Shown: positions 9,122 to 17,603 of the stretch, piece by piece | Numbering within the stretch: position 1 is the stretch's first letter | Layout: each line of letters opens with the position of its first letter | NCBI RefSeq assembly: GCF_000819765.1 | Contig: NZ_CDBT01000055.1 | Location: 62,001 to 126,000, forward strand | DNA: 64,000 nucleotides | Source of the DNA: Aeromonas bivalvium | Lineage (GTDB): Bacteria; Pseudomonadota; Gammaproteobacteria; Enterobacterales; Aeromonadaceae | Direction: 5' to 3' | Made by a program: the position numbers and the translations under genes | Notes under the pieces: generated by a model | Database searches by the model: none | The model's input: only the letters and a program-made list of their open reading frames with translations | Told to the model about the DNA's origin: nothing

Positions 9122-11089
9122 ATGTCAGGACTCTTCATCAGGACCGCAAAGGCCACAGGCTTCAACGGCCTCTCCTATCGTCTGCTCTCCTACATTCTCA
9201 TCTGCAGCACGGCCCTGGCCCTCATCATCACGGCGCTGCAACTGGTCTGGGACTACCGCAAGGATGTGGCCCTCATCGAGGGCAGCATCGGCCAGATCGA
9301 AGCCTCCTTCCTGCAACCCATCTCCGCCAGCCTGTGGAACCTGGACGAGGAGCAGGTCAAGGTGCAGATAGAGGGCATCATGAACCTGCCCAACATGCAG
9401 TTCGTCATGGTCAAGGAGCTGCTGGGCAGTGCCGAGGTGCCCCTGCTGACCCAGGGGGTGGAGCGGGACAGGTACGACATCTCCCGCGAGTTCAAGCTGA
9501 GCTATCAGGGGGAGATGGTCGGCAAGCTGTTCGTGGCCGCGTCGCTGGAGCAGGTGTATCAACGCCTGATAGAGAAGTCCGTCCTCATCCTGATCAGCCA
9601 GACCATCAAGACCCTGGTGGTCTCCTTCTGCATACTGACCATCATCTACTATCTGGTGGTGCGCCACCTGCACCGCATCGCCCACTACGCCCAGCACTTC
9701 AACCTGGAGCGGCTGGACGTACCCCTCACCCTGGAGGGGCGCACGCTGCCCCGCAAGAGACCCGATGAACTGGATGCCCTGGTCGCCACCCTCAACGAGA
9801 TGCGCAGCCGGCTGCAGGACGAGTTCATGGCCCGCCATCGTTCCGCCGAGCAGCTGCAACAGGAGCGCGACTTCTCCGCCACCCTGATCAACTCGGCCAA
9901 CATGATCATCTGCTGCCTGGAGCCTGACCTCACCATCGCCAGCGTCAACCCGGCCGCCGTCCTGCTCACCGGCTATCACCAGCAGGAGATCCAGGGGCGC
10001 AACTGGCTGTCTCTGTTCGTGGAGGAGGCGCAGCGCGACCCCATTCAGGCCAGGATCGCGCGCCAGGAGAAGATAGAGGATGAAGAGCTGACCATGTTCG
10101 ATCAGGACGGCGGCGAGCTCACCCTGCAGTGGACCTTCGCCCCCTTCTACGAGGGGGAGAACCTCAAGTATCTGATTGGCTTTGGCTATGACATCACCCG
10201 CCTCAAGCGGATAGAGCGGGAGATCACCGAATTCAGCGAACAGCTCGAAGGCAAGGTGCAGGAGCGCACCCGCAGCCTGAGCGAGGCCAACGATCAGCTG
10301 GGCAAGGCCTATCACGACCTGAAGCAGGCCCAGCAGACCCTGGTGGAGTCGGAGAAGATGGCGTCGCTGGGTTCCCTGGTCGCCGGGGTCGCCCACGAGA
10401 TCAACACCCCCATCGGCATCAGCGTCACCGCCTCTTCCTATCTGCAAGAGCAGGTCGCCGACTTCAAGCAACACCTGGAGGCCAAGCAGCTCTCCCGCTC
10501 CTATCTCAATGAATTCACGGTCAATCTCGACGAATCCATGCAGCTGCTGCAGGGCAATCTGCGCCGCGCATCCGAGCTCATCGCCAGCTTCAAGCAGGTG
10601 GCGGTCGATCAATCCTCCGAGGCCCGCTACAGCTTCAACGTCGCCGAGAACCTGCATCAGGTGGTGGTCTCCCTCGGTCACAAGCTCAAGAAGGCCCAGT
10701 GCGAACTGGATATCCAGTGCGATCCCAAGCTCAGCCTCTTCTCCTTCCCGGGCAGCTTCACCCAGATCTATTCCAACCTGATCCTCAACTCCATCCATCA
10801 CGGCTTCGACGAGTGGGACAGACCCAAGAAGATCAGCATCCGGGTCGAGCGCCAGGGGGAGGATCTGGTCATCGACTATGCCGACAATGGCCGGGGCATC
10901 CCTCCCCACATACTGCCGCGCATCTTCGATCCCTTCGTCACCTCCAAGCGAGGCCACGGAGGCAGCGGGCTCGGCACCCACATCATCTACAACCTGGTGG
11001 TGCAGCTGCTGCGCGGCCGCATCCATTGCAGCAGCGAACCCGGCCATGGCGCCCAGTTCCACATTCGCGTGCCCATGCAGGAGGGGTGA
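9122..11089 (+). CDS. membrane-bound PAS-containing sensor histidine kinase (orphan)
   Basis: The protein has 655 residues. Transmembrane helices at about 18-42 and 155-180 flank a periplasmic sensor segment rich in SxSLWNLDEEQV-type sequence. A HAMP-like linker (about 185-250) is followed by a PAS domain (about 255-370), a coiled coil (about 370-420) and the kinase core. The phosphoacceptor is the His in GVAHEINTPIG, near residue 426. The ATPase shows an N box NLILNSIHHG, a G1 box DNGRGIP and a final GSGLGTHIIYNLV. No response regulator lies next to it, so its partner is elsewhere or it signals in another way. The ligand is unknown. AAGGA precedes the ATG. Confidence 0.9.
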   Translation: MSGLFIRTAKATGFNGLSYRLLSYILICSTALALIITALQLVWDYRKDVALIEGSIGQIEASFLQPISASLWNLDEEQVKVQIEGIMNLPNMQFVMVKELLGSAEVPLLTQGVERDRYDISREFKLSYQGEMVGKLFVAASLEQVYQRLIEKSVLILISQTIKTLVVSFCILTIIYYLVVRHLHRIAHYAQHFNLERLDVPLTLEGRTLPRKRPDELDALVATLNEMRSRLQDEFMARHRSAEQLQQERDFSATLINSANMIICCLEPDLTIASVNPAAVLLTGYHQQEIQGRNWLSLFVEEAQRDPIQARIARQEKIEDEELTMFDQDGGELTLQWTFAPFYEGENLKYLIGFGYDITRLKRIEREITEFSEQLEGKVQERTRSLSEANDQLGKAYHDLKQAQQTLVESEKMASLGSLVAGVAHEINTPIGISVTASSYLQEQVADFKQHLEAKQLSRSYLNEFTVNLDESMQLLQGNLRRASELIASFKQVAVDQSSEARYSFNVAENLHQVVVSLGHKLKKAQCELDIQCDPKLSLFSFPGSFTQIYSNLILNSIHHGFDEWDRPKKISIRVERQGEDLVIDYADNGRGIPPHILPRIFDPFVTSKRGHGGSGLGTHIIYNLVVQLLRGRIHCSSEPGHGAQFHIRVPMQEG

Positions 11090-11215
11090 ATCGGCCCCTC
11101 CCGGCACGGTTCAGGGCGCGCCCATGACCCCGCTGCCGGACACTGGCGCTTGTGAGCCGACCCTTTTGTCCCCATCATCGGGTATTGCACCCTCAACCAG
11201 TGGAGAGCCAACCCA

Positions 11216-12565
11216 ATGGCACAGCATTTCGACTATATCGCCATCGGCGGCGGCAGTGGCGGCATCGCCTCCGCCAATCGCGCCGCCATGCACGGCAAAA
11301 AAGTTGCCCTGATTGAAGCCAAAGATCTGGGGGGAACCTGCGTCAACGTCGGCTGTGTCCCCAAGAAGGCCATGTGGTATGCCGGCCAGATCGCCGATGC
11401 CCTCAGATACGGACCCGACTACGGCTTCGACACCACCCTCAACCACTTCAGCTGGGCCAGGCTGGTGGAGTCCCGTCAGGCCTATATAGGTCGCATCCAC
11501 CAGTCCTACGAAAATGTGCTGGGCAAGAACGGCATCACTGTCATCCGGGGCTTCGCCCGCTTTGTCGACAGCCACACCGTCGAGGTGAATGGCGAGCAAT
11601 ACAGTGCCGATCACATACTGATCGCCACCGGCGGCCGCCCCGAGGTACCTGCCATCCCGGGGGCCGAATACGGCATCGACTCCGACGGCTTCTTCGCCCT
11701 GGAGAGCCAGCCCAAACGGGTCGCCGTGGTCGGCGCCGGCTATATCGCGGTCGAGATCGCCGGGGTGATGCAGGCCCTCGGTTCGGAAACCCACCTGGTG
11801 GTGCGCAAGCAGGGCCCCCTGCGCAGCTTCGACCCCATGATCCAGGAGACACTGGTGGAGATCATGGCCGCCGAAGGGCCCAGGCTGCACAACCACGCCA
11901 TCCCCAAGGCCGTGGTCAAGAACGCCGACGACAGCCTGACCCTGCAACTGGAAGATGGCCGCCACCTCACGGTGGACTGCCTGATCTGGGCCATTGGCCG
12001 CGCCCCCGCCACCGACGGCCTCAACCTGGCCGCCACCGGCATCACCCTGGACGAGAAGGGCTATATTCCGACCGACAAGTTCCAGAACACCGCCGTCGCC
12101 AACCTCTATGCGGTGGGTGACAACACCGGCCGCATCCAGCTCACTCCTGTGGCCGTCGCGGCAGGCCGTCGCCTCTCGGAGCGGCTGTTCAACAACAAAC
12201 CCAGCGAGCACCTCAACTACGATCTGGTGCCGACCGTGGTGTTCAGCCATCCCCCCATCGGCACCATAGGCCTGACCGAACCGGAAGCCATCGCCGAATA
12301 TGGCGAGGCGCAGGTGAAGGTCTATCGCAGCCAGTTCACCGCCATGTACTCGGCCCTGACCCAGCATCGCCAGCCCACCCGGATGAAACTGGTCTGCGTC
12401 GGCCCCGAGGAGAAGGTGGTCGGCCTGCACGGCATCGGCTTCGCCATGGACGAAATCCTGCAAGGCTTTGGCGTCGCCATGAAGATGGGCGCTACCAAGG
12501 CTGATTTTGACAACTGCGTGGCCATCCACCCGACCAGCGCGGAAGAGTTTGTCACCATGCGTTGA
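11216..12565 (+). CDS. gorA: glutathione-disulfide reductase
   Basis: Gor is a cytoplasmic NADPH-dependent flavoenzyme that keeps glutathione reduced. The 449 residues match the E. coli length (450). The FAD-binding [10 protein letters not shown] is at residues 9-18. The redox-active disulfide is in [13 protein letters not shown], near residue 38. The NADPH-binding [11 protein letters not shown] is near residue 170. The carboxyl-terminal [12 protein letters not shown] supplies the catalytic His-Glu pair typical of the family. The terminal codons and stop are repeated twice more downstream (see the repeat at 12533-12746), but the gene itself is intact. It appears to be a single-gene unit ending at the terminator near 12.8 kb. 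Confidence 0.96.
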   Translation: MAQHFDYIAIGGGSGGIASANRAAMHGKKVALIEAKDLGGTCVNVGCVPKKAMWYAGQIADALRYGPDYGFDTTLNHFSWARLVESRQAYIGRIHQSYENVLGKNGITVIRGFARFVDSHTVEVNGEQYSADHILIATGGRPEVPAIPGAEYGIDSDGFFALESQPKRVAVVGAGYIAVEIAGVMQALGSETHLVVRKQGPLRSFDPMIQETLVEIMAAEGPRLHNHAIPKAVVKNADDSLTLQLEDGRHLTVDCLIWAIGRAPATDGLNLAATGITLDEKGYIPTDKFQNTAVANLYAVGDNTGRIQLTPVAVAAGRRLSERLFNNKPSEHLNYDLVPTVVFSHPPIGTIGLTEPEAIAEYGEAQVKVYRSQFTAMYSALTQHRQPTRMKLVCVGPEEKVVGLHGIGFAMDEILQGFGVAMKMGATKADFDNCVAIHPTSAEEFVTMR

Positions 12566-12746
12566 GGCTGGGGAACAGGGAGACAGAGGTCAAACCGACA
12601 ACTGCGTTCCCCTTCCCACCCCACCAGCGCGGAAGAGTTTGTCACCATGCGCTGAGGCTGGGGAACAGGGAGACAGAGGTCAAACCGACAACTGCGTTCC
12701 CCTTCCCATCCCACCAGCGCGGAAGAGTTTGTCACCATGCGTTGAG
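12533..12746 (+). repeat. 90-bp tandem repeat carrying the gorA 3' end (three copies of the end)
   Basis: The segment CCAGCGCGGAAGAGTTTGTC and the following CACCATGCG plus stop codon occur at 12534, 12624 and 12714, a spacing of exactly 90 bp (30 codons). The two full units differ by only a few bases. Each ends with a stop in the same frame as gorA, so every copy encodes [12 protein letters not shown]-stop. Between them lies about 55 bp that is not gorA sequence. It contains GGGGAAC and GTTCCCC (12570-12576 and 12606-12612 in the first unit), which could form a hairpin. Apart from the terminator just after it, the repeat is the main content of the gap after gorA. Confidence 0.95.
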
Positions 12747-12784
12747 AACCGCAGGCTTCGGCAACAGCATAACCCTTGCTCTCC

Positions 12785-12812
12785 AAACCCGGCCCAGGCC
12801 GGGTTTTTTGAT
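12785..12812 (+). terminator. Rho-independent terminator for gorA
   Basis: A 10-bp stem AAACCCGGCC / GGCCGGGTTT with a very short loop is followed by a T run. It lies after the 90-bp repeats, so the gorA mRNA would carry all repeat copies in its 3' untranslated region. Confidence 0.9.
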
Positions 12813-12844
12813 ATTCCCTCCCCCCAGGTCCTCGCAAAACCGGC

Positions 12845-12912
12845 GTTTTTTACGCCGATTTTACGCCTGTCCCCGGGCGCTTTATGGCGCCTTTACGCCG
12901 GTTTTACATACC
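12845..12912 (+). promoter_or_regulatory. putative KdpE operator region upstream of kdpF
   Basis: Four T-rich direct repeats lie here: TTTTTTACGCC at 12846, TTTTACGCC at 12860, CTTTACGCC near 12890, and a final GTTTTACATACCC near 12901. The known E. coli KdpE site is also a T-rich element with TTTACA cores just upstream of the kdp promoter. Placement 80-150 bp before kdpF fits. No clear -35/-10 pair could be chosen. The rest of the gap up to kdpF shows nothing else. Confidence 0.45.
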
Positions 12913-12992
12913 CTTTTCAGCGTCAATGACACCTTCGGGATCGACACGGATTTGCATCGATCCCCGACGCTAACTACCTCAACGGAGTCGTT

Positions 12993-13070
12993 ATGAATTG
13001 GCTATATCTGCTGCTGGTCCTCGCCCTGATGGGCTATCTGCTGCGCGCACTCACGCGCACCCATGAGTGA
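12993..13070 (+). CDS. kdpF: K+-transporting ATPase small subunit KdpF
   Basis: This 25-codon frame encodes MNWLYLLLVLALMGYLLRAL followed by TRTHE. It is a single hydrophobic helix with a basic tail. KdpF is a lipid-like stabiliser of the KdpABC complex, usually about 29 residues long, and sits immediately before kdpA as here. ACGGAG lies eight bases before the ATG. It is too short for routine gene finding. Its 3' half and the sequence following it are duplicated just downstream (13.08-13.19 kb). Confidence 0.9.
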   Translation: MNWLYLLLVLALMGYLLRALTRTHE

Positions 13071-13081
13071 GGGACCTGAAA

Positions 13082-13183
13082 ATGCAGCAAGTAATTATCC
13101 ATCCGGTGGCCAGTGAGCAGCCGGGCCTCGCGGGCTATCCAATGCGTGCACTGATGCACTGCGACCACGAGCGAGGGATCTGA
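13082..13183 (+). CDS. 33-codon frame between kdpF and kdpA, derived from a kdpF/kdpA junction duplication
   Basis: The frame starts at an ATG 11 bp after the kdpF stop and ends one base before the kdpA ATG. Its last third, AGYPMRALMHCDHERGI, resembles the end of KdpF (MGYLLRALTRTHE). At the DNA level GGGCTAT, GCGCACT/GTGCACT and GAGYGAGGGAYCTGA align between the two places at an offset of about 103 bp. GAGGGACCTG precedes its start, just as GAGGGATCTG precedes kdpA. The amino part, MQQVIIHPVASEQPG, is unrecognised. It may be translated, or simply be the by-product of a duplication that also copied the kdpA ribosome-binding site. Confidence 0.4.
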   Translation: MQQVIIHPVASEQPGLAGYPMRALMHCDHERGI

Positions 13184-13184
13184 C

Positions 13185-14867
13185 ATGTGGCAAGAAATCC
13201 TCTATCCGGCAGCCTTCGTGTTGCTGGTGCTGCTGCCGGCGCCCCTGCTTGGCAACTACCTGTACCGGGTGTTTGAAGGGCAGACCCGCTGGCTGGCTCC
13301 CCTTGAGCGCGCCACCCTGGCCGGCTGCGGCACCGATGGTCGGGAGCAGGACTGGAAGTCCTACGCCCTCAGCCTGCTGGCCTTCAACGGCGCCGGCTTC
13401 GGCCTGCTGTTTCTGATCCTGATGGCTCAGGGCCTGCTGCCCCTCAACCCGCAGCAACTGCCCGGGCTGAACTGGCAACTGGCCCTCAACACCGCCGTCA
13501 GCTTCATGACCAACACCAACTGGCAGGCCTATTCCGGCGAGGCCAGCCTCTCCTATTTCAGCCAGATGGTGGGGCTCACCACCCAGAACTTCGTCTCCGC
13601 CGGGACGGGGGCGACCGTGGCCATCGCCCTGTTTCGCGGCCTATCCCGCCAGCAGACCCATCACATCGGCAACTTCTGGCGCGACCTGGTGCGATTCTGC
13701 CTCTATGTGCTGTTGCCCATGGCGCTGGTGATGGCTTTGCTGCTGGTATGGCAAGGGGTGCCCCAGAGCCTGTCTGCCTACCTGCCGTTCCAGGGCCTGG
13801 AAGGCCAGGCGCAGCTGCTGCCGCTGGGCCCTGCCGCGTCGCAGATCGCCATCAAACAGCTCGGCTCCAACGGCGGCGGCTTCTTCGGGGTCAACTCGGC
13901 CCATCCGTTCGAGAACCCGACCGCCTTCAGCAACTGGCTGGAGATGGTGGCCCTGCTGCTGCTGCCCGCCGCCCTGGTCTGCACCCTGGGTCGTTACGTC
14001 AAGGATGCGGGCCACGGCCGCGCCATCCTGGCGGCCATGACACTGCTGCTGGTGCTGGGGCTCGCCGTCTCCATCGGTCAGGAACTGAAGGCAGACCCGA
14101 ACCTGGCCCAGCTCAGCGACCAGGCTGGCAACTGGGAGGGCAAGGAGAGCCGCTTCGGCCCCGTGCTGTCCGGCATCTGGGCGGTGGCGACCACGGCCGC
14201 CTCCAACGGCTCGGTCAACGCCATGCACGACAGCTTCACCCCGCTGGGAGGCATGGTGGCCATGGTCAACATGCTGCTGGGCGAGGTGGTGTTCGGCGGC
14301 GTCGGCGCCGGCATCTACGGCATGATGCTGTTCGTGCTGCTGACCGTGTTCCTGTGCGGCCTGATGGTGGGGCGCACCCCGACTTATCTCGGCAAGCGGC
14401 TCGGCATCACGGAGATGAAGTGGGTGGTCGCCAGCATGCTGGTCATGCCGGTCGGGGTATTGGTGATCGGTGGTCTCACCCTGCTGCTGCCCGGCTCGCA
14501 CGCCGTGATCGGCCACGAGGGGCCCCACGGCCTGTCCCGGCTGATCTACGCCTATGCCTCGGCGGCGGGCAACAACGGTTCCGCCTTCGCCGGCTTCGGC
14601 GCCGGTGACAACTGGCAATGCATCGCCATCGCCCTGGCCATGCTGCTGGGCCGCTTCGGCTACATCATCCCCGTGCTCGCCATCGCCGGCCAGCTCGCCC
14701 GCGCGCCTCGACTGGACGCAGGAGAGAGCGCGTTTCCGATCCGCGGCCCGCTCTTCATCACCCTGCTGATCATCACAGTCCTGCTGATAGGGGGCCTCTC
14801 CTTCCTGCCTGCGCTGGCACTGGGTCCCATCGCCGAGCAGCTGAGCCTGACTCAGGGGGGCTTCTGA
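13185..14867 (+). CDS. kdpA: K+-transporting ATPase subunit A (channel-like subunit)
   Basis: KdpA is the inner-membrane subunit that selects and conducts K+ in the high-affinity KdpFABC pump. The protein has 560 residues (E. coli 557) and about ten membrane helices. The four pore-loop regions characteristic of KdpA are visible: [11 protein letters not shown] (near 107), [19 protein letters not shown] (near 228), [18 protein letters not shown] (near 343) and [13 protein letters not shown] (near 462). The start has GAGGGATCTGAC directly upstream. Its stop codon overlaps a 22-codon frame that leads into kdpB. Confidence 0.97.
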   Translation: MWQEILYPAAFVLLVLLPAPLLGNYLYRVFEGQTRWLAPLERATLAGCGTDGREQDWKSYALSLLAFNGAGFGLLFLILMAQGLLPLNPQQLPGLNWQLALNTAVSFMTNTNWQAYSGEASLSYFSQMVGLTTQNFVSAGTGATVAIALFRGLSRQQTHHIGNFWRDLVRFCLYVLLPMALVMALLLVWQGVPQSLSAYLPFQGLEGQAQLLPLGPAASQIAIKQLGSNGGGFFGVNSAHPFENPTAFSNWLEMVALLLLPAALVCTLGRYVKDAGHGRAILAAMTLLLVLGLAVSIGQELKADPNLAQLSDQAGNWEGKESRFGPVLSGIWAVATTAASNGSVNAMHDSFTPLGGMVAMVNMLLGEVVFGGVGAGIYGMMLFVLLTVFLCGLMVGRTPTYLGKRLGITEMKWVVASMLVMPVGVLVIGGLTLLLPGSHAVIGHEGPHGLSRLIYAYASAAGNNGSAFAGFGAGDNWQCIAIALAMLLGRFGYIIPVLAIAGQLARAPRLDAGESAFPIRGPLFITLLIITVLLIGGLSFLPALALGPIAEQLSLTQGGF

Positions 14868-14935
14868 TGATCGCCCTCTCGATCACCTTGCAGATGCCCA
14901 TGGCCAACCTTTTGATACCGGGAGCTTTTCAATGA
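14867..14935 (+). CDS. 22-codon linking frame between kdpA and kdpB
   Basis: The ATG overlaps the kdpA stop (TGATG) and the TGA overlaps the kdpB start (ATGA). The peptide would be [20 protein letters not shown] plus FQ, which is mildly hydrophobic. I recognise no family. The double overlap would let terminating ribosomes reach kdpB by reinitiation, so the likely role, if any, is translational coupling. It may equally be chance. GGGAGC precedes kdpB and could serve it independently. Confidence 0.3.
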   Translation: MIALSITLQMPMANLLIPGAFQ

Positions 14936-16989
14936 GCAAGTCCATCTCGATGACCACCCACACCGACAAGGTGAAGGGTAAGAAACCGGCCTCGCAGACA
15001 GTGCAGGCCATGGTGGAAGCCCTCTACCGCTTCAATCCCAGGGCACTGATCGGCAGCCCCATCCTGTTTACCCTCTGGCTGGCGGCCGTGATGGCCACCA
15101 TCGAGTCCCTGCTGGGTCAACCCCTGTCCGGGGTCGCCCCTTCGCTGGCCTGGCAGCTGACCGCCTGGCTCTGGCTGACCCTCTGGTTTGCCAACTTCGC
15201 CGAGACCCTGGCCGAAGGCCGTGGCAAGGCACGAGCCGACAGCCTGAAGGCGGGCATGAGCCAGCTCAAGGCGCGTCGGGTTGCCGACAGCAGAGACGAT
15301 CAGGGGGAATGGGTGCCAGCCACCCTTCTGCGCAAGGGGGATCTGGTGCTGGTACGCAGCGGCGAGATGATCCCCGCCGACGGCGAGGTGATCGCCGGCA
15401 TCGCCTCGGTCAACGAGGCCGCCATCACGGGGGAATCCGCCCCCGTCATCCGCGAGTCCGGCACCGACCGCAGCGGCGTGACCGGCAATACCACTGTGGT
15501 CTCCGACGAGATCTGGGTGCGGGTGACCAGCAATCCCGGGGAGAGCACCCTCGACAGAATGATCGCGCTGGTGGAAGGGGCCAAGCGTCAGAAGACCCCC
15601 AACGAGATGGCGCTGGACGCCCTGCTGGTGGGACTGACCCTGATCTTCCTGCTGGTGGTGGCCACCCTGCCCTGGTTTCTCACCTACAACGGCAGCCAGG
15701 TACCCAGGCTCTATCTGATTGCGCTGTTCATCACCCTGATCCCGACCACCATAGGCGGCCTGCTCTCCGCCATCGGCATCGCCGGCATGGACCGGCTGGT
15801 CAAGCTCAACGTGATCGCCAAGTCGGGCCGTGCGGTGGAGGCCGCCGGCGACGTGCGCACCCTGCTGCTGGACAAGACAGGCACCATCACCTTCGGCAAC
15901 CGCATGGCGGACGAGCTGATCCCGGCCCCCGGGGTCGATCCGACCATACTGGCCCAGGCCGCCATGCTGGCCTCGCTGGGCGACAACACCCCAGAGGGCA
16001 AGTCCATCCTGACCCTGGCCGGCAAGAGCCTGATCCAGCCGAGCCAGCTGGAGAGCGATGAGCTGATCCCCTTCAGCGCCGAGACCCGGCTGAGCGGCCT
16101 GAACCGCAACGGTCATCAATACCGCAAGGGGGCGGTGGATGCGGTGCTCGCCTATCTCGCCCTCGACGGCAAGGGGCTGCCCGAACCCATTCGCCAGGCG
16201 GTGGACAGGATAGCCCGCCAGGGCGGCACCCCGCTGCTGGTCTGTACCCAGGATCGGCTGCTGGGGGCCGTCTACCTCAAGGACATCATCAAGCCCGGTA
16301 TCAAGGCCCGTTTCCAGGTGCTGCGCCACATGGGGATCCGCACCGTGATGATCACCGGGGACAACCCGCTGACCGCCGCCGCCATCGCCGCCGAGGCCGG
16401 GGTGGATGACTTCATCGCCGAGGCGACCCCGGAGAAGAAGCTGGCCTACATCCGCCAGGAGCAGGCGGACGGTCGCCTGGTCGCCATGTGCGGTGACGGC
16501 GCCAACGACGCCCCGGCCCTGGCCCAGGCGGACGTGGGCCTGGCCATGAACGAAGGCACCCAGGCCGCCAAGGAGGCGGGCAACCTGGTGGATCTGGACT
16601 CCAACCCCACCAAGCTGCTGGACGTGGTGCTGGTGGGCAAGCAGTTGCTGGTGACCCGGGGAGCCCTGACCACCTTCTCCATCGCCAACGATCTGGCCAA
16701 GTATTTCGCCATACTGCCGGCCCTGTTCGTCGCGGCCTATCCCCAGCTCGATGCCCTCAACCTGATGGACCTCGCCAGCCCACAGAGCGCCATACTGTCG
16801 GCCATCATCTTCAACGCCCTCATCATAGTGGCCCTGGTACCCCTGGCCCTGCGCGGGGTGGATGTGAAGGGCACGGCCGCCAGCCTGCTGCGCCGCAACC
16901 TGCTGGTCTACGGGGTCGGTGGCCTGCTGGTGCCCTTTGTCGGCATCAAGCTCATCGACCTCGCCATCACCGGCTTCGGCCTGGTGTGA
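14932..16989 (+). CDS. kdpB: K+-transporting ATPase subunit B (P-type ATPase)
   Basis: KdpB hydrolyses ATP to drive K+ uptake through KdpA. The protein has 685 residues (E. coli 682). The [12 protein letters not shown] actuator loop is near residue 165. The phosphorylation motif [13 protein letters not shown] carries the catalytic Asp near residue 312. The hinge [16 protein letters not shown] is near residue 520. Membrane helices lie near 40-95, 220-280 and 580-680. The ATG overlaps the stop of the short frame before it. Eighty-nine bases separate it from kdpC, the largest gap within the operon. Confidence 0.97.
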   Translation: MSKSISMTTHTDKVKGKKPASQTVQAMVEALYRFNPRALIGSPILFTLWLAAVMATIESLLGQPLSGVAPSLAWQLTAWLWLTLWFANFAETLAEGRGKARADSLKAGMSQLKARRVADSRDDQGEWVPATLLRKGDLVLVRSGEMIPADGEVIAGIASVNEAAITGESAPVIRESGTDRSGVTGNTTVVSDEIWVRVTSNPGESTLDRMIALVEGAKRQKTPNEMALDALLVGLTLIFLLVVATLPWFLTYNGSQVPRLYLIALFITLIPTTIGGLLSAIGIAGMDRLVKLNVIAKSGRAVEAAGDVRTLLLDKTGTITFGNRMADELIPAPGVDPTILAQAAMLASLGDNTPEGKSILTLAGKSLIQPSQLESDELIPFSAETRLSGLNRNGHQYRKGAVDAVLAYLALDGKGLPEPIRQAVDRIARQGGTPLLVCTQDRLLGAVYLKDIIKPGIKARFQVLRHMGIRTVMITGDNPLTAAAIAAEAGVDDFIAEATPEKKLAYIRQEQADGRLVAMCGDGANDAPALAQADVGLAMNEGTQAAKEAGNLVDLDSNPTKLLDVVLVGKQLLVTRGALTTFSIANDLAKYFAILPALFVAAYPQLDALNLMDLASPQSAILSAIIFNALIIVALVPLALRGVDVKGTAASLLRRNLLVYGVGGLLVPFVGIKLIDLAITGFGLV

Positions 16990-17078
16990 CGCCATGGCGT
17001 CGATGCAGGGGCGGGCTCGGCGCCAAAAAGAGCCGATCCCCCCTTGCATCCCTTCCCCTTCAACCGTAAGGAAATACC

Positions 17079-17603
17079 ATGATTGCGATTAGAACCCTGC
17101 TGACCCTGACCCTGCTGCTCGGCGTCGGCTACCCCCTGGCGGTGACCGGGCTGGCCCAGCTGATCTTCCCCTGGCAGGCCAACGGCAGCCAGCTCGTCGA
17201 CAAGGACAACCGGCCCATGGGCAGCGCCCTGCTGGCCCAGCAGTTCGAGCGGACGGACTACTTCCACTCCCGCCCCTCCGCCAGCGACTTCACCACGGTC
17301 GGCGGTGGCGGCAGCAACCTGGGGGTGAGTGCGCCCCAGCGTCACGACTTTGCCGGGCAGCAGGCCGGGACGGCCAGGGCGCTCTCCCCCAGCCTGCTGA
17401 CCCGCTCCGGCTCCGGGCTGGATCCCCACTTGCCGCTGGATGCGGTGCTGAGCCAGGTGAACCGGGTCGCCCAGGCCAGGGCGCTGGATCCCGCCCGATT
17501 GACGGCTCTGGTCAAGTCCCGGGTGGAAGCTGGTATCCTAGGGCCGCAGGTGATCAATATTCTCGAGCTGAACCTGGCACTCGATAAGGAAAAGGATGCG
17601 TGA
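17079..17603 (+). CDS. kdpC: K+-transporting ATPase subunit C
   Basis: KdpC is the single-span subunit that stabilises ATP binding in KdpFABC. The protein has 174 residues, slightly shorter than the E. coli subunit (190). A single membrane helix at about 5-30 is followed by a periplasmic domain. Family hallmarks include GSALLAQQFERTDYFHSRPSA (near 47) and SGSGLDPHLPLDAVLSQVNRVAQAR (near 108). AAGGAAAT lies about six bases before the ATG. Its last eight bases overlap the kdpD start. Confidence 0.96.
   Translation: MIAIRTLLTLTLLLGVGYPLAVTGLAQLIFPWQANGSQLVDKDNRPMGSALLAQQFERTDYFHSRPSASDFTTVGGGGSNLGVSAPQRHDFAGQQAGTARALSPSLLTRSGSGLDPHLPLDAVLSQVNRVAQARALDPARLTALVKSRVEAGILGPQVINILELNLALDKEKDA

Noticed and set aside
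12533-12746. Attachment-site scars of an integrated element
   Set aside because: Repeated gene 3' ends can mark integration sites, but there is no integrase, tRNA or element between the copies, and the unit is a simple 90-bp tandem repeat. It is kept only as a possible origin.
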